DNA from: Sphingomonas sp. Leaf21
GTDB taxonomy: Bacteria; Pseudomonadota; Alphaproteobacteria; Sphingomonadales; Sphingomonadaceae
Length of the DNA: 64,000 bases
Reading direction: 5' to 3'
Assembly: GCF_916858675.1 (NCBI RefSeq)
Contig: NZ_CAKASM010000001.1
Coordinates: forward strand, 372,001-436,000
Positions 52,727 to 62,240 of the stretch are shown here, one piece after another (the stretch's first letter is position 1; every line of letters starts with the position of its first letter). The position numbers and the translations under genes were made by a program. The notes under the pieces are model-generated. The model ran no database searches. It was given only the letters and a program-made list of their open reading frames with translations, and was not told the DNA's origin.

Positions 52727-54532
52727 ATGATAAGCCATGTCTCGCGTCGCGAAACCCTGATCGGCCTGGGGGCCGTGTCCGCCACGGCCTCCGCGCGAGC
52801 GATCACCCCCGCCGGGAACGACGCCGCTGCGCTGCTCGATCGGCTTGCCTGGCAGTTGCTTGCGCTCGTGCCGGAACGGGCGACGACACTGGGTGTCGAC
52901 ACCGGAGTCCATGCCGGATTGCGGCGGACTCTCGAGGATCGCTCGCCGGCCGGGGTCGCGGCGCGGCAGCAGTTCCTGCGTAGCGGCCTGCGCGATCTGG
53001 GTCGCGTTTCTCGGGCCGGGTTGGATGCGTCGATGGCGACCAGCCTTGCGGTGACGCAAACCGCGTTCCAGACCGCACTCGACGGCATGGCCCTCCCCTA
53101 CGGCGTGGCGACGATCGGGGACTGGCGCAACACGCCCTATGGCGTGATCCAGAATGTCGGGTCCTGGCTGGACGTGCCGCAGATGCTCGACGGGGACCAG
53201 CCGGTTCGCGACAAGGCGGATGCCGAGGCCTATCTTGCCCGGCTTGCCGCGATGCCAGCGCAGCTCGACGGGGAGACGACGCGCATCCGCCAGGCGCGCG
53301 AGCAGGGCGTGGTGCCTCCGTCCTTCCTGCTCGACAAGACGATCGTCGGCATGACCGGGACGATCGCAGCGGCGGCGAAGACCGACGGACCGCTGGTCGG
53401 ACCGCTGGCACGCAAGGCGGCGGCCGTGCCCGGTGACTGGACGACGCAGGCGGCGCGGATCGTCGCCAGGTCGATCGTCCCCGCGCTGGAGCGGCAATTG
53501 GCCGAATTGCGCGCGCAGCGTGCCGTCGCCACGGACGCGGCGGGGCTGGGCACGCGCCCGCATGGTCCGGAATGGTACGCCTGGGGCCTTCGCGCGGGCA
53601 CGACGACGCGTCGCAGCGCCACCGAACTTCACGAGATGGGCCGTGCCCGCCTGACCGAGCTTCAGGCGCAGATGGATGCTATCCTGCGCAAGGCCGGGCT
53701 GACCGAGGGCAGCGTGGCCGAGCGGACCATCTCCTATCAGCGCCGTCCGGGGATCGGCTTTCCCGATGGCGACGAAGGGCGACGGCAGATCGTCGCCTAT
53801 ATGCAAGCGCGGGTCGATGCGATCCGCCCTCGCCTGCCCGACGCCTTTCGCAAGCTGGCGCGCGGGCATCTGGAAATCCGACGAATGCCGGTCGCGCAGG
53901 AGCCCGGCGCTCCGGCGGCCTATGGCGGCCCCGGCACGATCGACGGACGCGAGCCGGGCAAGGTCTGGGTCAATCTGGGCGACCCGTCGATCCATAACCG
54001 CGTCACCATTCCCGATCTCGTCTATCATGAAGGGATTCCGGGGCATGTCTGGCAGGGCGAATATGCCCAGCGCCTGCCGCTGATGCGGTCGATCCTGGCG
54101 TTCAACGCCTATTCGGAAGGCTGGGCGCTCTATGCCGAGCAGCTGGCGGACGAATTGGGCATGTATGCGGACGATCCGGCCGGGCGGCTTGGCTATCTCA
54201 TGGGTCTTGCCTGGCGCGCGGTGCGGCTGATCGTCGACACCGGCATCCATGCGCTCGGCTGGTCACGCGACAAGGCGCTGGCCGAGTTCATCGCGGCCAC
54301 CGGCCTGCCGCGCAGCAACGCGGTCAGCGAGGTGGATCGCTACTGCGCCTGGCCGGGCCAGGCCTGCGGCTATGAAGTCGGTCGCGCCGAAATTGTCGCG
54401 CAGCGTGCTCGGGCCAAGGCGGCGCTGGGTCCGCGCTATGATCTTCGCGATTTCGACCAGGCGGTGGTCGATGGCGGCAACGTGCCGCTCGACGTGCTCG
54501 CGATGAACGTGACGCGCTATATCAAGGGGTAA
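52727..54532 (+). CDS. DUF885 family protein, Tat-exported (second copy)
   Basis: 601 residues from ATG 52727, beginning MISHVSRRETLIGLG, a twin-arginine motif; the longer open frame runs back through the tRNA and is rejected. The conserved YHEGIPGHVWQ motif (H434, E435, H440) and EGWALYAEQLADELGM match the paralogue at 20740-22578, as do YCAWPGQACGYEVGR near the C-terminus. Putative zinc hydrolase of the periplasm; substrate unknown. Its stop abuts the convergent deaminase stop with no gap. Confidence 0.88.
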   Translation: MISHVSRRETLIGLGAVSATASARAITPAGNDAAALLDRLAWQLLALVPERATTLGVDTGVHAGLRRTLEDRSPAGVAARQQFLRSGLRDLGRVSRAGLDASMATSLAVTQTAFQTALDGMALPYGVATIGDWRNTPYGVIQNVGSWLDVPQMLDGDQPVRDKADAEAYLARLAAMPAQLDGETTRIRQAREQGVVPPSFLLDKTIVGMTGTIAAAAKTDGPLVGPLARKAAAVPGDWTTQAARIVARSIVPALERQLAELRAQRAVATDAAGLGTRPHGPEWYAWGLRAGTTTRRSATELHEMGRARLTELQAQMDAILRKAGLTEGSVAERTISYQRRPGIGFPDGDEGRRQIVAYMQARVDAIRPRLPDAFRKLARGHLEIRRMPVAQEPGAPAAYGGPGTIDGREPGKVWVNLGDPSIHNRVTIPDLVYHEGIPGHVWQGEYAQRLPLMRSILAFNAYSEGWALYAEQLADELGMYADDPAGRLGYLMGLAWRAVRLIVDTGIHALGWSRDKALAEFIAATGLPRSNAVSEVDRYCAWPGQACGYEVGRAEIVAQRARAKAALGPRYDLRDFDQAVVDGGNVPLDVLAMNVTRYIKG

Positions 54533-55024
54533 TCACAGATTGGCCTGCTCCTCGGCGGGCAGCGCGGCATCGGGCGGGTAGTAGAGCGCGGCGCATTCGT
54601 CGCGCAGGCACCCGCCCTCGATCACGATATCGTCGCGGTAGGCGTCCGCGACGAAGCTCAGCGTATCGACATGCCGCGCCTCGAAATACATGGCGTGGAC
54701 GTCGTCACGCCCCGCGCCATAGACGACGCGGCCGACCTTCGACCAGATCGACGCCATGGTACACATGCCGCAGGGTTGCAGCGTCGAGTAGAGCGTCGCG
54801 CCGCGCAGCTCCAGCGCGCCCTCGCCTTCGCAGGCGCGGCGGATCGCCATCATCTCCGCATGCGCGGTCGCGTCGGGCAGTTCCTGGGTCTGGTTCCGCT
54901 CGGCGGCGATCACCCGGCCGTCCAGCACGATCACCGAGCCGAGCGGCGAGGTCGACGGATCCGATCCCTTCGACCGGGCCACGTCGATCGCCATGCGCAT
55001 CCACTTTTCGTCTTCCTGGGTCAT
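54533..55024 (-). CDS. nucleoside deaminase (guanine/cytosine deaminase family)
   Basis: 163 residues with the zinc signature of the cytidine deaminase-like fold: HAEMMAI and LQPCGMCTMA (His, catalytic Glu and two Cys). Length and the RSKGSDPSTSPLGSVIVLDG opening fit the guanine deaminase / tRNA-adenosine-deaminase-like CMP/dCMP group. The C-terminal YYPPDAALPAEE tail is unusual for TadA. A free-base or nucleoside deaminase is more likely than TadA. Monocistronic. Confidence 0.88.
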   Translation of the reverse strand: MTQEDEKWMRMAIDVARSKGSDPSTSPLGSVIVLDGRVIAAERNQTQELPDATAHAEMMAIRRACEGEGALELRGATLYSTLQPCGMCTMASIWSKVGRVVYGAGRDDVHAMYFEARHVDTLSFVADAYRDDIVIEGGCLRDECAALYYPPDAALPAEEQANL

Positions 55025-55076
55025 GCCCTCCTAACGCCGTGACCGAGGTTATGGGTGCAAGCCCTTGAGACTGAAC

Positions 55077-56960
55077 CTATCGTTCGGAGGCCTTGCGCAT
55101 GTAATAATCGCTGAGCACACCGAACGCCTCCTTGCGCTGACCGGTTTCGGAGATCAGGCCCTTGCGGTTCCAGCCTTGCTGGAAATCGGGATTCTGGCGA
55201 CGTGGCGACCGGAAATCCTTGAGGATCCAGGGCGACATGCCACGCAAGCTGGGCACGCCATCGGCCATGCCCAGCGTCGCGCGGTAATAGTCGGCCTGGA
55301 AGTCCTCGGAGAATTTCTGCCTGTTGTCGGGGTCGTGGAACCCGGCCCGGGCATCGGCGCCGAATTCGGAAAAGATGAGCGGCTTGTCGGATGGGACATG
55401 CCATTCGCTGCGGGCAAGGTCGGACAGGCGGTCCTGCGAGTACCAGCCGTTATAGGTGTTGATCGCCAGCACGTCGAGCACGTCGGCCAGCGGATCGGCC
55501 AGCGTCATGACGGGATGGTCCGCCCCCCGCCCCCGTTCGACCAGCAATGCCGCGCTGATCAGTCGGCTGTCATCCATCCGCCTTGCATCGGCCACGAGCG
55601 TGCGGAGGAAGACGTTGCGGGCATCGGTCACCGGCGTCTCGTTGGCGACGCTCCAGATCGCGATCGACGCGCGGTTGCGGTCGCGCAGGATATTCTCCGC
55701 CAGCATCGTCCGGGCGCGATTCAGCGTGTCGGGGTTGGACCAAGCGACACGCCAGTAGACCGGAACCTCGCTCCAGACGATCAGGCCGAGTTCGTCGGCC
55801 AGCCGCAGCGTCACGTCGGAATGCGGATAATGCGCCAGTCGGACGAAATTGCCGTGCAGCCCGTCCTTGATCTCGCCGAGCAGCGCACGCGACGCGGCCG
55901 GGGTCATCGCGCGGGTCGGGTCGACGCCCAGTTCCTCCTCGTGCATCGAGATGCCGCGCAGGAAGATCGGCTTGCCGTTCAGCAAGATGTCCGCGCCTCG
56001 CCGCGTGATCGTTCGGAACCCGATCCGATCGCGCCACCGGTCCTCTCCGGCGGTGATCGCTACGTCATAGAGCCGTGGCCGCTCGGGCGACCAGCGGACG
56101 AGCGCGCGCGGTGCGGCCATCGTCGCCCGCCAGTTCCCCTGCGCGTCGGTCACGCCCGCGCGGTCGAGCCCCAGTTCGGCGATCGTCAACCGCACAGGTC
56201 GGTTGCCCGCCCCGGGCCCGTCGAGATGCATGTCGACCGCCAATCGCCCGTCACGGGTCAATCGCACCCATGCATCGTCCACATAGGTGTCGGGCGTCCG
56301 GATCAGCCGGACCGGACGGGTGATCCCGCCATAATTCTCCCAGTCGGTGACGGGTGGCGGCACCGTCGCCTCGGTCGCCTGCGAGTCGACGCCGACCGTG
56401 ATCTGGTTCTGGCCATCGCGCAAGGCACGGGTGACGTCGAAGGCGAAGGGGGTGAAGCCGCCCTCATGCCGCCCGATCTCCTTGCCGTTCAGATAGACCA
56501 CGGTCGCATAATTGGCCGCGCCGAAGCGCAGGAAGTAGCGGCCCGACCGCGCCCCCGGCACCGCGAACGTCCGCTGATACCACATCAGCCCGTCATAATG
56601 TCGCAGCTCGGGCGCATGGGTCAGCCACGACGAGGGCAGGCTCACCAGCGGCGAATGCGCCATGTCGAATTCATAGAGGACCCGGCTGTCCTTCGCCATC
56701 GCCGTACTGACATCGACATCGCGCCAGCGCTGCTGCCCCGCATCGGGCATACCGCCGTGAAATCCAGCCAGACCCGAACGGAATGGGTCGATGGAATAAT
56801 GCCATGGCCCGGAAAGGTCGGTGCCGTCGCGCAGGTCGGCCGCGACCAGCAGCGGGCCCGGCGGCGCGCCCGCGACCGGCGCGAGCCCTTGCGCCGCAGA
56901 CGGCCCCGCCACGGTCAACAGAATGCCGAGAACGATCCCGCAAACACCTGTCCTGCCCAT
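55077..56960 (-). CDS. glycoside hydrolase family 2 enzyme (beta-glucuronidase/galactosidase type), secreted
   Basis: 627 residues from ATG 56960 with GGGGAGAG upstream. Signal peptide MGRTGVCGIVLGILLTVAG...AQG. The GH2 sugar-binding jelly roll contains GLMWYQRTFAVPG and YLNGKEIGRHEGGFTPF; then an immunoglobulin-like domain; then the TIM barrel with KPIFLRGISMHEEE, acid/base Glu in IWSVANETPV and nucleophile Glu in IFSEFGADA. Retaining exo-hydrolase acting in the periplasm. In this locus, with GH43 and a hexuronate-type transporter, beta-glucuronidase activity on hemicellulose side chains is plausible. Confidence 0.9.
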   Translation of the reverse strand: MGRTGVCGIVLGILLTVAGPSAAQGLAPVAGAPPGPLLVAADLRDGTDLSGPWHYSIDPFRSGLAGFHGGMPDAGQQRWRDVDVSTAMAKDSRVLYEFDMAHSPLVSLPSSWLTHAPELRHYDGLMWYQRTFAVPGARSGRYFLRFGAANYATVVYLNGKEIGRHEGGFTPFAFDVTRALRDGQNQITVGVDSQATEATVPPPVTDWENYGGITRPVRLIRTPDTYVDDAWVRLTRDGRLAVDMHLDGPGAGNRPVRLTIAELGLDRAGVTDAQGNWRATMAAPRALVRWSPERPRLYDVAITAGEDRWRDRIGFRTITRRGADILLNGKPIFLRGISMHEEELGVDPTRAMTPAASRALLGEIKDGLHGNFVRLAHYPHSDVTLRLADELGLIVWSEVPVYWRVAWSNPDTLNRARTMLAENILRDRNRASIAIWSVANETPVTDARNVFLRTLVADARRMDDSRLISAALLVERGRGADHPVMTLADPLADVLDVLAINTYNGWYSQDRLSDLARSEWHVPSDKPLIFSEFGADARAGFHDPDNRQKFSEDFQADYYRATLGMADGVPSLRGMSPWILKDFRSPRRQNPDFQQGWNRKGLISETGQRKEAFGVLSDYYMRKASER

Positions 56961-57102
56961 CGCCCTGCTCTCCCCTGTTACCACATCAGCGAGAATGCCG
57001 TATCCGCCAGCCCTTGATCGATTCACGCATCTATCGGCACCGGATACAGCCTGTTCGCTACCGTTCAGCCCCCCTCATCTCTGTCCGATCACGGCAGGCC
57101 GA

Positions 57103-58680
57103 TCAAATCTCGCTATAGTGGAAATGGCGGAAATCGGCCGGATGCCCGGTCCCCGCCATATCCTGACAGGCCATGCCGACAAAGGTGCCGGTGAAGTTGG
57201 GCAGTCCCGCCAGCGTCGCCTCGTCCGACAACAGGCTGGCGTCGCCGATCGTATCGAGCCACCGCCATTCCTCCGCCCCGTCCGCGCGGAAGGCGAAGCG
57301 CAACGTTTCGTGATCGGCCGCGACCCGCAGTTCGATCGGGCCTGTCGACGCGGGCATGGGCGAGGTCATCAGGCTCTGTCCCTCTCCCGTCGGCAGAACC
57401 GACAGGAGCTGGACGAGCTTGCCGCCTGCATCGTCGGCGGTGATGTGGAGATAATAATATTTCGAGCTGTTATAGTAGCAGACGAGCCCCGCCGCCTGCT
57501 GGAAATGCTCCGGCTCGAAGTCGACGAGCGTCGTCGCGTCGTAGCGGAACGCCGTCTGCCGACGCGCGACCAGCGCCTGCTCGAAATGACTGCCGATCGA
57601 GTCGCGGCCGAACAGCCGCAAATGCCCCGGCCGCTCGGTCAGGCTGAACAGGCGGTCCGCATGAGGGCTGCGCAGCCACTGGAAGGCAGGCGGCAGGGTC
57701 GTGGTGTCGAAGACGGTCCGCTCGTCGACCGGCACGGCCTCCCCCGTCTCCGCAACCGCCTCGGCGCAGCGCAGCCAGCCGTCATCGCCCCAGCGCATTC
57801 GCCGGATCGCCGTTTCGCGCCCCATCACGCAGCGATCGCTGACCGGCATCGGGCGCCCGCAGAGATAGGCCATCCAGGTTTCGCCGTCCGGGGTCTCGAC
57901 CAGATCGCCATGCCCCGTGCGTTGCAGCGGCGCGGCCGGATCGTGCCGCGCGGTCAGTACCGGACCGTCCGGATGAACCTCATAGGGGCCGAACAGGTCG
58001 CGCGACCGGGCCATCACCACGGCATGGCCGCGCTCGGTCCCGCCTTCCGCGACCAGCAGGTGATAGTAACCGTCGCGCTTGTAGAGATGCGGCCCCTCGG
58101 TGAAGCCCAGCTCGGTCCCCGCAAAGATGCGGCGACGCTCTCCGAGCAGGCGGCCGGTGGTCAGGTCCATCTCCTGGATGGCGATCCCGGCGAAGCGCTT
58201 GTGATCGGGCCTGTGGTCCCACAGCATGTTGAGCAGCCAGCTCCGCCCGTCGTCGTCATGGAACAGCGCCGGATCGAAACCGCTGCTGTTCAGGTGGACC
58301 GCGTCGCTCCACTCGCCGTCGATCCGGTCGCAGGATACCCAGTAATTGTGGAAGTCGCGCAGCGACGCGCCCTTGGCTCCGTCGACCGTGGTGCGGCCAT
58401 AGCGCTTCACATCGGTGAAGATCAGGTGGAAGCGCCCATCCTTGTAGCTCAGGTCCGGCGCCCAGACGCCGCAGCCATCCGGATTGCCGCGCATGTCGAG
58501 CTGGCCCGCACGGACCAGCGGCCGCGCGACCAGCGTCCAGTTCGCCAGGTCGCGGCTATGGTGGATCTGGACCCCCGGATACCATTCGAAGGTCGAGGTC
58601 GCGATGTAATAATCCTCGCCCACCCGCACGATGGAGGGGTCGGGGTTGAAGCCGCGCAAAATGGGGTTGTTGATCGTCAT
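57103..58680 (-). CDS. glycoside hydrolase family 43 beta-xylosidase
   Basis: 525 residues starting MTINNPILRGFNPDPSIVRV with no signal peptide, so cytoplasmic. Five-bladed propeller catalytic residues: general base Asp in GFNPDPS, pKa-modulating Asp in SSGFDPALFHDDDG and acid Glu in LGFTEGPHLY. A C-terminal beta-sandwich (DRLFSLTERPGHLRLFG ... FTGTFVGMACQD) is the accessory domain of XynB-type enzymes. ATG 58680 overlaps the stop of the upstream MFS gene by ATGA, indicating co-translation of transporter and enzyme. Confidence 0.94.
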   Translation of the reverse strand: MTINNPILRGFNPDPSIVRVGEDYYIATSTFEWYPGVQIHHSRDLANWTLVARPLVRAGQLDMRGNPDGCGVWAPDLSYKDGRFHLIFTDVKRYGRTTVDGAKGASLRDFHNYWVSCDRIDGEWSDAVHLNSSGFDPALFHDDDGRSWLLNMLWDHRPDHKRFAGIAIQEMDLTTGRLLGERRRIFAGTELGFTEGPHLYKRDGYYHLLVAEGGTERGHAVVMARSRDLFGPYEVHPDGPVLTARHDPAAPLQRTGHGDLVETPDGETWMAYLCGRPMPVSDRCVMGRETAIRRMRWGDDGWLRCAEAVAETGEAVPVDERTVFDTTTLPPAFQWLRSPHADRLFSLTERPGHLRLFGRDSIGSHFEQALVARRQTAFRYDATTLVDFEPEHFQQAAGLVCYYNSSKYYYLHITADDAGGKLVQLLSVLPTGEGQSLMTSPMPASTGPIELRVAADHETLRFAFRADGAEEWRWLDTIGDASLLSDEATLAGLPNFTGTFVGMACQDMAGTGHPADFRHFHYSEI

Positions 58681-59918
58681 GCGGGTTTTCGCACCAGGGT
58701 CCAGAGGAGCGCCGCGCCTGCCAGATCGAGCAGGCCGAGCAAGATGAAAAAGGGTTGATAGCCGACCTGATCGACCAGCGAGCCGAGCGTCAAGGTGAAG
58801 AGCAATACGCCGAGATTGGCCGCCGTGCCCGAGACGCCGGTCGCCGTCGCCACCTGATCCTGCGGGAACAGGTCGGAGCACAGGGTGATGACCGTGACCG
58901 ACAGCGTCTGATGCGCGAAACCGCCGAGGCAAAGCAGTCCGATCGCCGCGACGGGGCTGTCGACGCTGCCGACGAACATCATCCCCGTCATCAGGAGCGC
59001 GCCCAGGGTGAAGGCGCCGCGCCGCGCGTCGATCAGATTGACGCCGCGCCGCTGGAGGAACGCGACCACGGCGGGCCCGAACAGGCAGCCCAGATCGGCG
59101 GCGAGGAAGGGCAGCCAGGCGAACAACGCGATCTGGCTCAGGTCGAAATGCCGCGCCTGGACGAGGTAGAGCGGCATCCACAACGACAACATGCCCCAGA
59201 CCGGATCGGCCAGGAACCGTGCGGCCGCGATCGCCCACAGGTTGCGGCGGCGAAGCAGCTCGCCCAGTGGCGGGCGACGCCGCTGCTTGGCGAGCGACGC
59301 CTCCTGCCCGCCGACGATCAGCGCGCGTTCGCCCGCCGACAGCGAGCGATGCCGGGCCGGCGGCGAATACCAGAACAGCCAGGCCAGGACCCAGAGCAGC
59401 CCCAGCCCGCCCGCGACGAAGAACGCCGCGCGCCAGCTATGATGGAAGACCGCCCAGGCGACGAGCGGCGGCGCGAAGACCGCGCCGAACGACGCCCCGA
59501 TCTGGTAGATGCCGCCCGCCACGCCGCGTTCGCGCGCGGGAAACCATTCGGCGACGACCTTCATCCCCGCGGGCTGTGCCGATCCCTCGACCAGCCCCAA
59601 AGCGCCGCGAAGCCCGGCAAAGCCCAGCCAGCCGTTGGCGAACCCATGCCCCAGCGTGATCAGCGACCAGACCGCGACGAACAGGCTGAACCCGAATTTC
59701 AGGCCGAACAGATCGAGCAGATAGCCCGCCACCGGCTGGAACATGATACCGAACTGAAACGCGCCGGTGATCCAGCTATATTGCTGGGACGAGATGTGCT
59801 GCTCGGCCATGATCGCGGGCGCGGCGACGCCCAGGATGCTGCGCGTCAGATAGTTGATGACCATCGCCGCGACGAACAGCGCGATGATCGTCCAGCGGAT
59901 ATAGGGAAAACGCTTCAT
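58677..59918 (-). CDS. MFS transporter, anion:cation symporter (hexuronate ExuT-like) family
   Basis: 413 residues, about 12 helices. ACS-family features: WTIIALFVAAMVINYLTRS in helix 1, YSWITGAFQFGIMFQPVAGY in helix 2-3 and AEWFPARERGVAGGIYQIG near helix 4-5. ExuT-like members import glucuronate or galacturonate by proton symport. Followed with ATGA overlap by the cytoplasmic GH43 and then GH2, so it probably imports uronic-acid-bearing oligosaccharides. Divergent from the LacI regulator. Confidence 0.9.
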   Translation of the reverse strand: MKRFPYIRWTIIALFVAAMVINYLTRSILGVAAPAIMAEQHISSQQYSWITGAFQFGIMFQPVAGYLLDLFGLKFGFSLFVAVWSLITLGHGFANGWLGFAGLRGALGLVEGSAQPAGMKVVAEWFPARERGVAGGIYQIGASFGAVFAPPLVAWAVFHHSWRAAFFVAGGLGLLWVLAWLFWYSPPARHRSLSAGERALIVGGQEASLAKQRRRPPLGELLRRRNLWAIAAARFLADPVWGMLSLWMPLYLVQARHFDLSQIALFAWLPFLAADLGCLFGPAVVAFLQRRGVNLIDARRGAFTLGALLMTGMMFVGSVDSPVAAIGLLCLGGFAHQTLSVTVITLCSDLFPQDQVATATGVSGTAANLGVLLFTLTLGSLVDQVGYQPFFILLGLLDLAGAALLWTLVRKPA

Positions 59919-60057
59919 GTCCGGTCTCCGCGCGTCATAGCGTCATTCCCGATCCGGCGCAGGCGATGACCCGCTTTGCCCTCTTCACCCCGTCCCGTCG
60001 CGCCGCTATCCGCAGAACGTGGCGCCTGCGGGGCGCGGACGACAGGACAGGACGCCC

Positions 60058-61110
60058 TTGACGCGTAGCAAAGGCCGCCCACGCGGCGTGACGATCATCG
60101 ACGTGGCCAAACAGGCCGGCGTCTCGCCCATGACGGTGTCGCGGGTGATCAACGGCGATGTCGGCGTCCGCGACGAGGCGCGCGCCCATGTGCGCGAGGT
60201 GATCGCCCGGCTCAACTACACGCCCAATCTGATGGCGCGCAGCCTGGTCACCGCCAGCGAGATCCGCATCGGCGTCATCTATTCCAATCCCAGCGCGGCC
60301 TTCATGAGCGAGCTGCTGGTCGGCGTGTTCGAGGAAGCTTCGACCCGCGCGGCGCAGCTTTTCCTGCTGAAGGGCGAGCAGGGCAGACCGCCGACGCGTG
60401 AGGCGATCGAGGGGCTGATCGCCCAGCGTATCGCCGGACTGATCCTGGCGCCACCACTCGGCGAATCGAGCTTCGTGCGCGAGATCATCCGTGAGGCGAA
60501 CCTGCCCGTCGCGGTGGTCGGCGGCGTCGCGCCCGATGCGATCTGCGTGTGGATCGACAATGCCAGAGCGGCCTATGACATGACCCGCCACCTGATGGGG
60601 CTGGGCCATCGGCGCATCGGCTTCGTCCACGGCAATCCCGACCAGAGCGCCAGTATCGAGCGTCTCGCGGGCTTCCGGCGCGCGGTGGCCGAGGAGGCGG
60701 GCCTCGAGACGCAGATCGTCCAGGGCGACTATAGCTATGCATCCGGATTGCGCGCGGGCGAGGCGATGCTCGGCAGCGAGCGACCACCGACCGCGATCTT
60801 CGCCAGCAACGACGACATGGCCGCGGCGATCGTGTCGGTCGCGCATCGCCGCCATCTCGACGTGCCCGGCGATCTGACCGTCGCGGGCTTCGACGACAGC
60901 ACGGCCGCGACGACACTCTGGCCGCCATTGACCACCATTCACCAGCCGGTCCGCGCGCTGGCGACGGCGGCGCTCCAGATGTTGATCCAGGACATTCGCG
61001 CGGGATCGCCCTCCGCCAACGGACGGCCGCGCGTGACCGTGCTGGATCACCAGCTTGTCGAGCGCGACTCCACCGCTCCGCCGCGTGGCGGAAATCCCTC
61101 CGTCGCCTAA
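60058..61110 (+). CDS. LacI-family transcriptional regulator
   Basis: 350 residues from TTG 60058 (L/M-TRSKGRPRGVTIIDVAKQAG), with AGGACAG upstream; GTG 60019 is an in-frame alternative. HTH and hinge: TIIDVAKQAGVSPMTVSRVI, YTPNLMARSLVT. The effector domain is of the ribose-binding type (IGVIYSNPSAAFMSELL, GFDDSTAATTLWPPLTTI). Divergently placed from the MFS-GH43-GH2 operon and convergent to the secreted GH43, it most likely represses this locus and responds to a pentose or uronate. Confidence 0.9.
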   Translation: MTRSKGRPRGVTIIDVAKQAGVSPMTVSRVINGDVGVRDEARAHVREVIARLNYTPNLMARSLVTASEIRIGVIYSNPSAAFMSELLVGVFEEASTRAAQLFLLKGEQGRPPTREAIEGLIAQRIAGLILAPPLGESSFVREIIREANLPVAVVGGVAPDAICVWIDNARAAYDMTRHLMGLGHRRIGFVHGNPDQSASIERLAGFRRAVAEEAGLETQIVQGDYSYASGLRAGEAMLGSERPPTAIFASNDDMAAAIVSVAHRRHLDVPGDLTVAGFDDSTAATTLWPPLTTIHQPVRALATAALQMLIQDIRAGSPSANGRPRVTVLDHQLVERDSTAPPRGGNPSVA

Positions 61111-61157
61111 GCGCGGCCCGGGGCATCCGGCGGGTGACGGTCTGACGGTCGCCGAAG

Positions 61158-61177
61158 ATCCCGGCTTTCGCCGGGAT
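61158..61177. terminator. hairpin between convergent lacI and GH43 genes, REP-like sequence
   Basis: ATCCCGGC-TTTC-GCCGGGAT, a perfect 8-bp stem. The same CGTCATCCCGGCGAAAGCCGGGAT consensus occurs as dispersed intergenic repeats in many alphaproteobacteria. Its place between convergent stops suits a bidirectional terminator. Confidence 0.5.
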
Positions 61178-61231
61178 GACGGCTCATGAAGACGCGGGTC
61201 GTTGTGGGGAGGATGGAATCGGATCACCGGA

Positions 61232-62230
61232 TCAGCGTGTCGGTGCCGTCACACCGGCTTCGGTCTGCACGACCGGCTTCATCGTCCCGTCGGGGTTGTA
61301 ATAGAGCCGCTCGACCGTCACCGCGCGCCGTCCGATGGCCCCGCTCTGGTCGCCGATCGCCAGATTGGCGTTGTGCAGGAACAGATAGGACTTGCCCTTG
61401 AAGTCGGCGATCCCCGGATGGATGGTGAAGCTGTATTTACCCGACCCCGTCAGCAGCCCGCGATAGGTCCAGGGCCCCTTGGGTGACGGCGCGGTGGCAT
61501 AGGAGATATGCTCGTCCCGCTGGGTCGTCCGGTCGAGCGACGCATAGGTGAGGTAATAGAGCTTGCCCCGCTTGTGCAGCCAGGGGCCTTCCTCGAAATG
61601 CGGCGGCGTGATCTCGGTGATCGGGCCGTCGATCTCGATCATGTTGGGCTTCAGCTTGGCGATATAGCATTGCCGGTTGCCCCAGGAGATCCAGGTCGTG
61701 CCGTCGTCATCGGTCATGACGGTCGGGTCGATATCCTCCCAGCTATGCGTCCCCTTGGGCGTCATCTGGTTGGTGATGAGTGCCGATCCCTTGGCGTCGA
61801 CGAACGGGCCGGTCGGCTTGTCCGAGACGGCGACCGCGATCGCCTTGCCCGGATGGGTGTTGTCATGTTCGACCGCGGCATAGAACCAGTATTTGCCGTT
61901 CTTGTAGATCGCCTGCGACGCCCAGGCGTCCTTCTTGGCCCATTTGAAGTCGCGAACGTTCATGATCGGCCCATGCGGCGTCCAGTGGCGCACGTCGGTC
62001 GTCGAATAGACCAGCCATTCCTTCATGTTGAACATCTCGTCGCGCTGCGCCTCGTCATGCCCGACATAGAGATACAGCCGGTCGCCGACGACCAGCGGCG
62101 CGGGGTCGGCGGTAAACCGGTCGCGGATGATCGGGTTCGAACCCGGCGTGGCGGGCGGGGTATCCGCCGCCATCGCCATCACCGGAAGGGCGGCCAGCAT
62201 TACCGCCCCGATCATCCGCGCCATCGTCAT
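61232..62230 (-). CDS. secreted glycoside hydrolase family 43 protein (arabinanase/arabinofuranosidase type)
   Basis: 332 residues from ATG 62230 with GAGGGTGATGAA upstream. Signal peptide MTMARMIGAVMLAALPVMAMA. Five-bladed propeller with catalytic Asp in FTADPAPLVVGD, second Asp in EDIDPTVMTDDDG and acid Glu in FEEGPWLHKRG. No extra C-terminal domain, unlike the XynB-type enzyme in the same locus. It probably removes arabinose or xylose units in the periplasm. Directly downstream of the TonB receptor gene, 10 bp away. Confidence 0.92.
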   Translation of the reverse strand: MTMARMIGAVMLAALPVMAMAADTPPATPGSNPIIRDRFTADPAPLVVGDRLYLYVGHDEAQRDEMFNMKEWLVYSTTDVRHWTPHGPIMNVRDFKWAKKDAWASQAIYKNGKYWFYAAVEHDNTHPGKAIAVAVSDKPTGPFVDAKGSALITNQMTPKGTHSWEDIDPTVMTDDDGTTWISWGNRQCYIAKLKPNMIEIDGPITEITPPHFEEGPWLHKRGKLYYLTYASLDRTTQRDEHISYATAPSPKGPWTYRGLLTGSGKYSFTIHPGIADFKGKSYLFLHNANLAIGDQSGAIGRRAVTVERLYYNPDGTMKPVVQTEAGVTAPTR

Positions 62231-62240
62231 TTCATCACCC

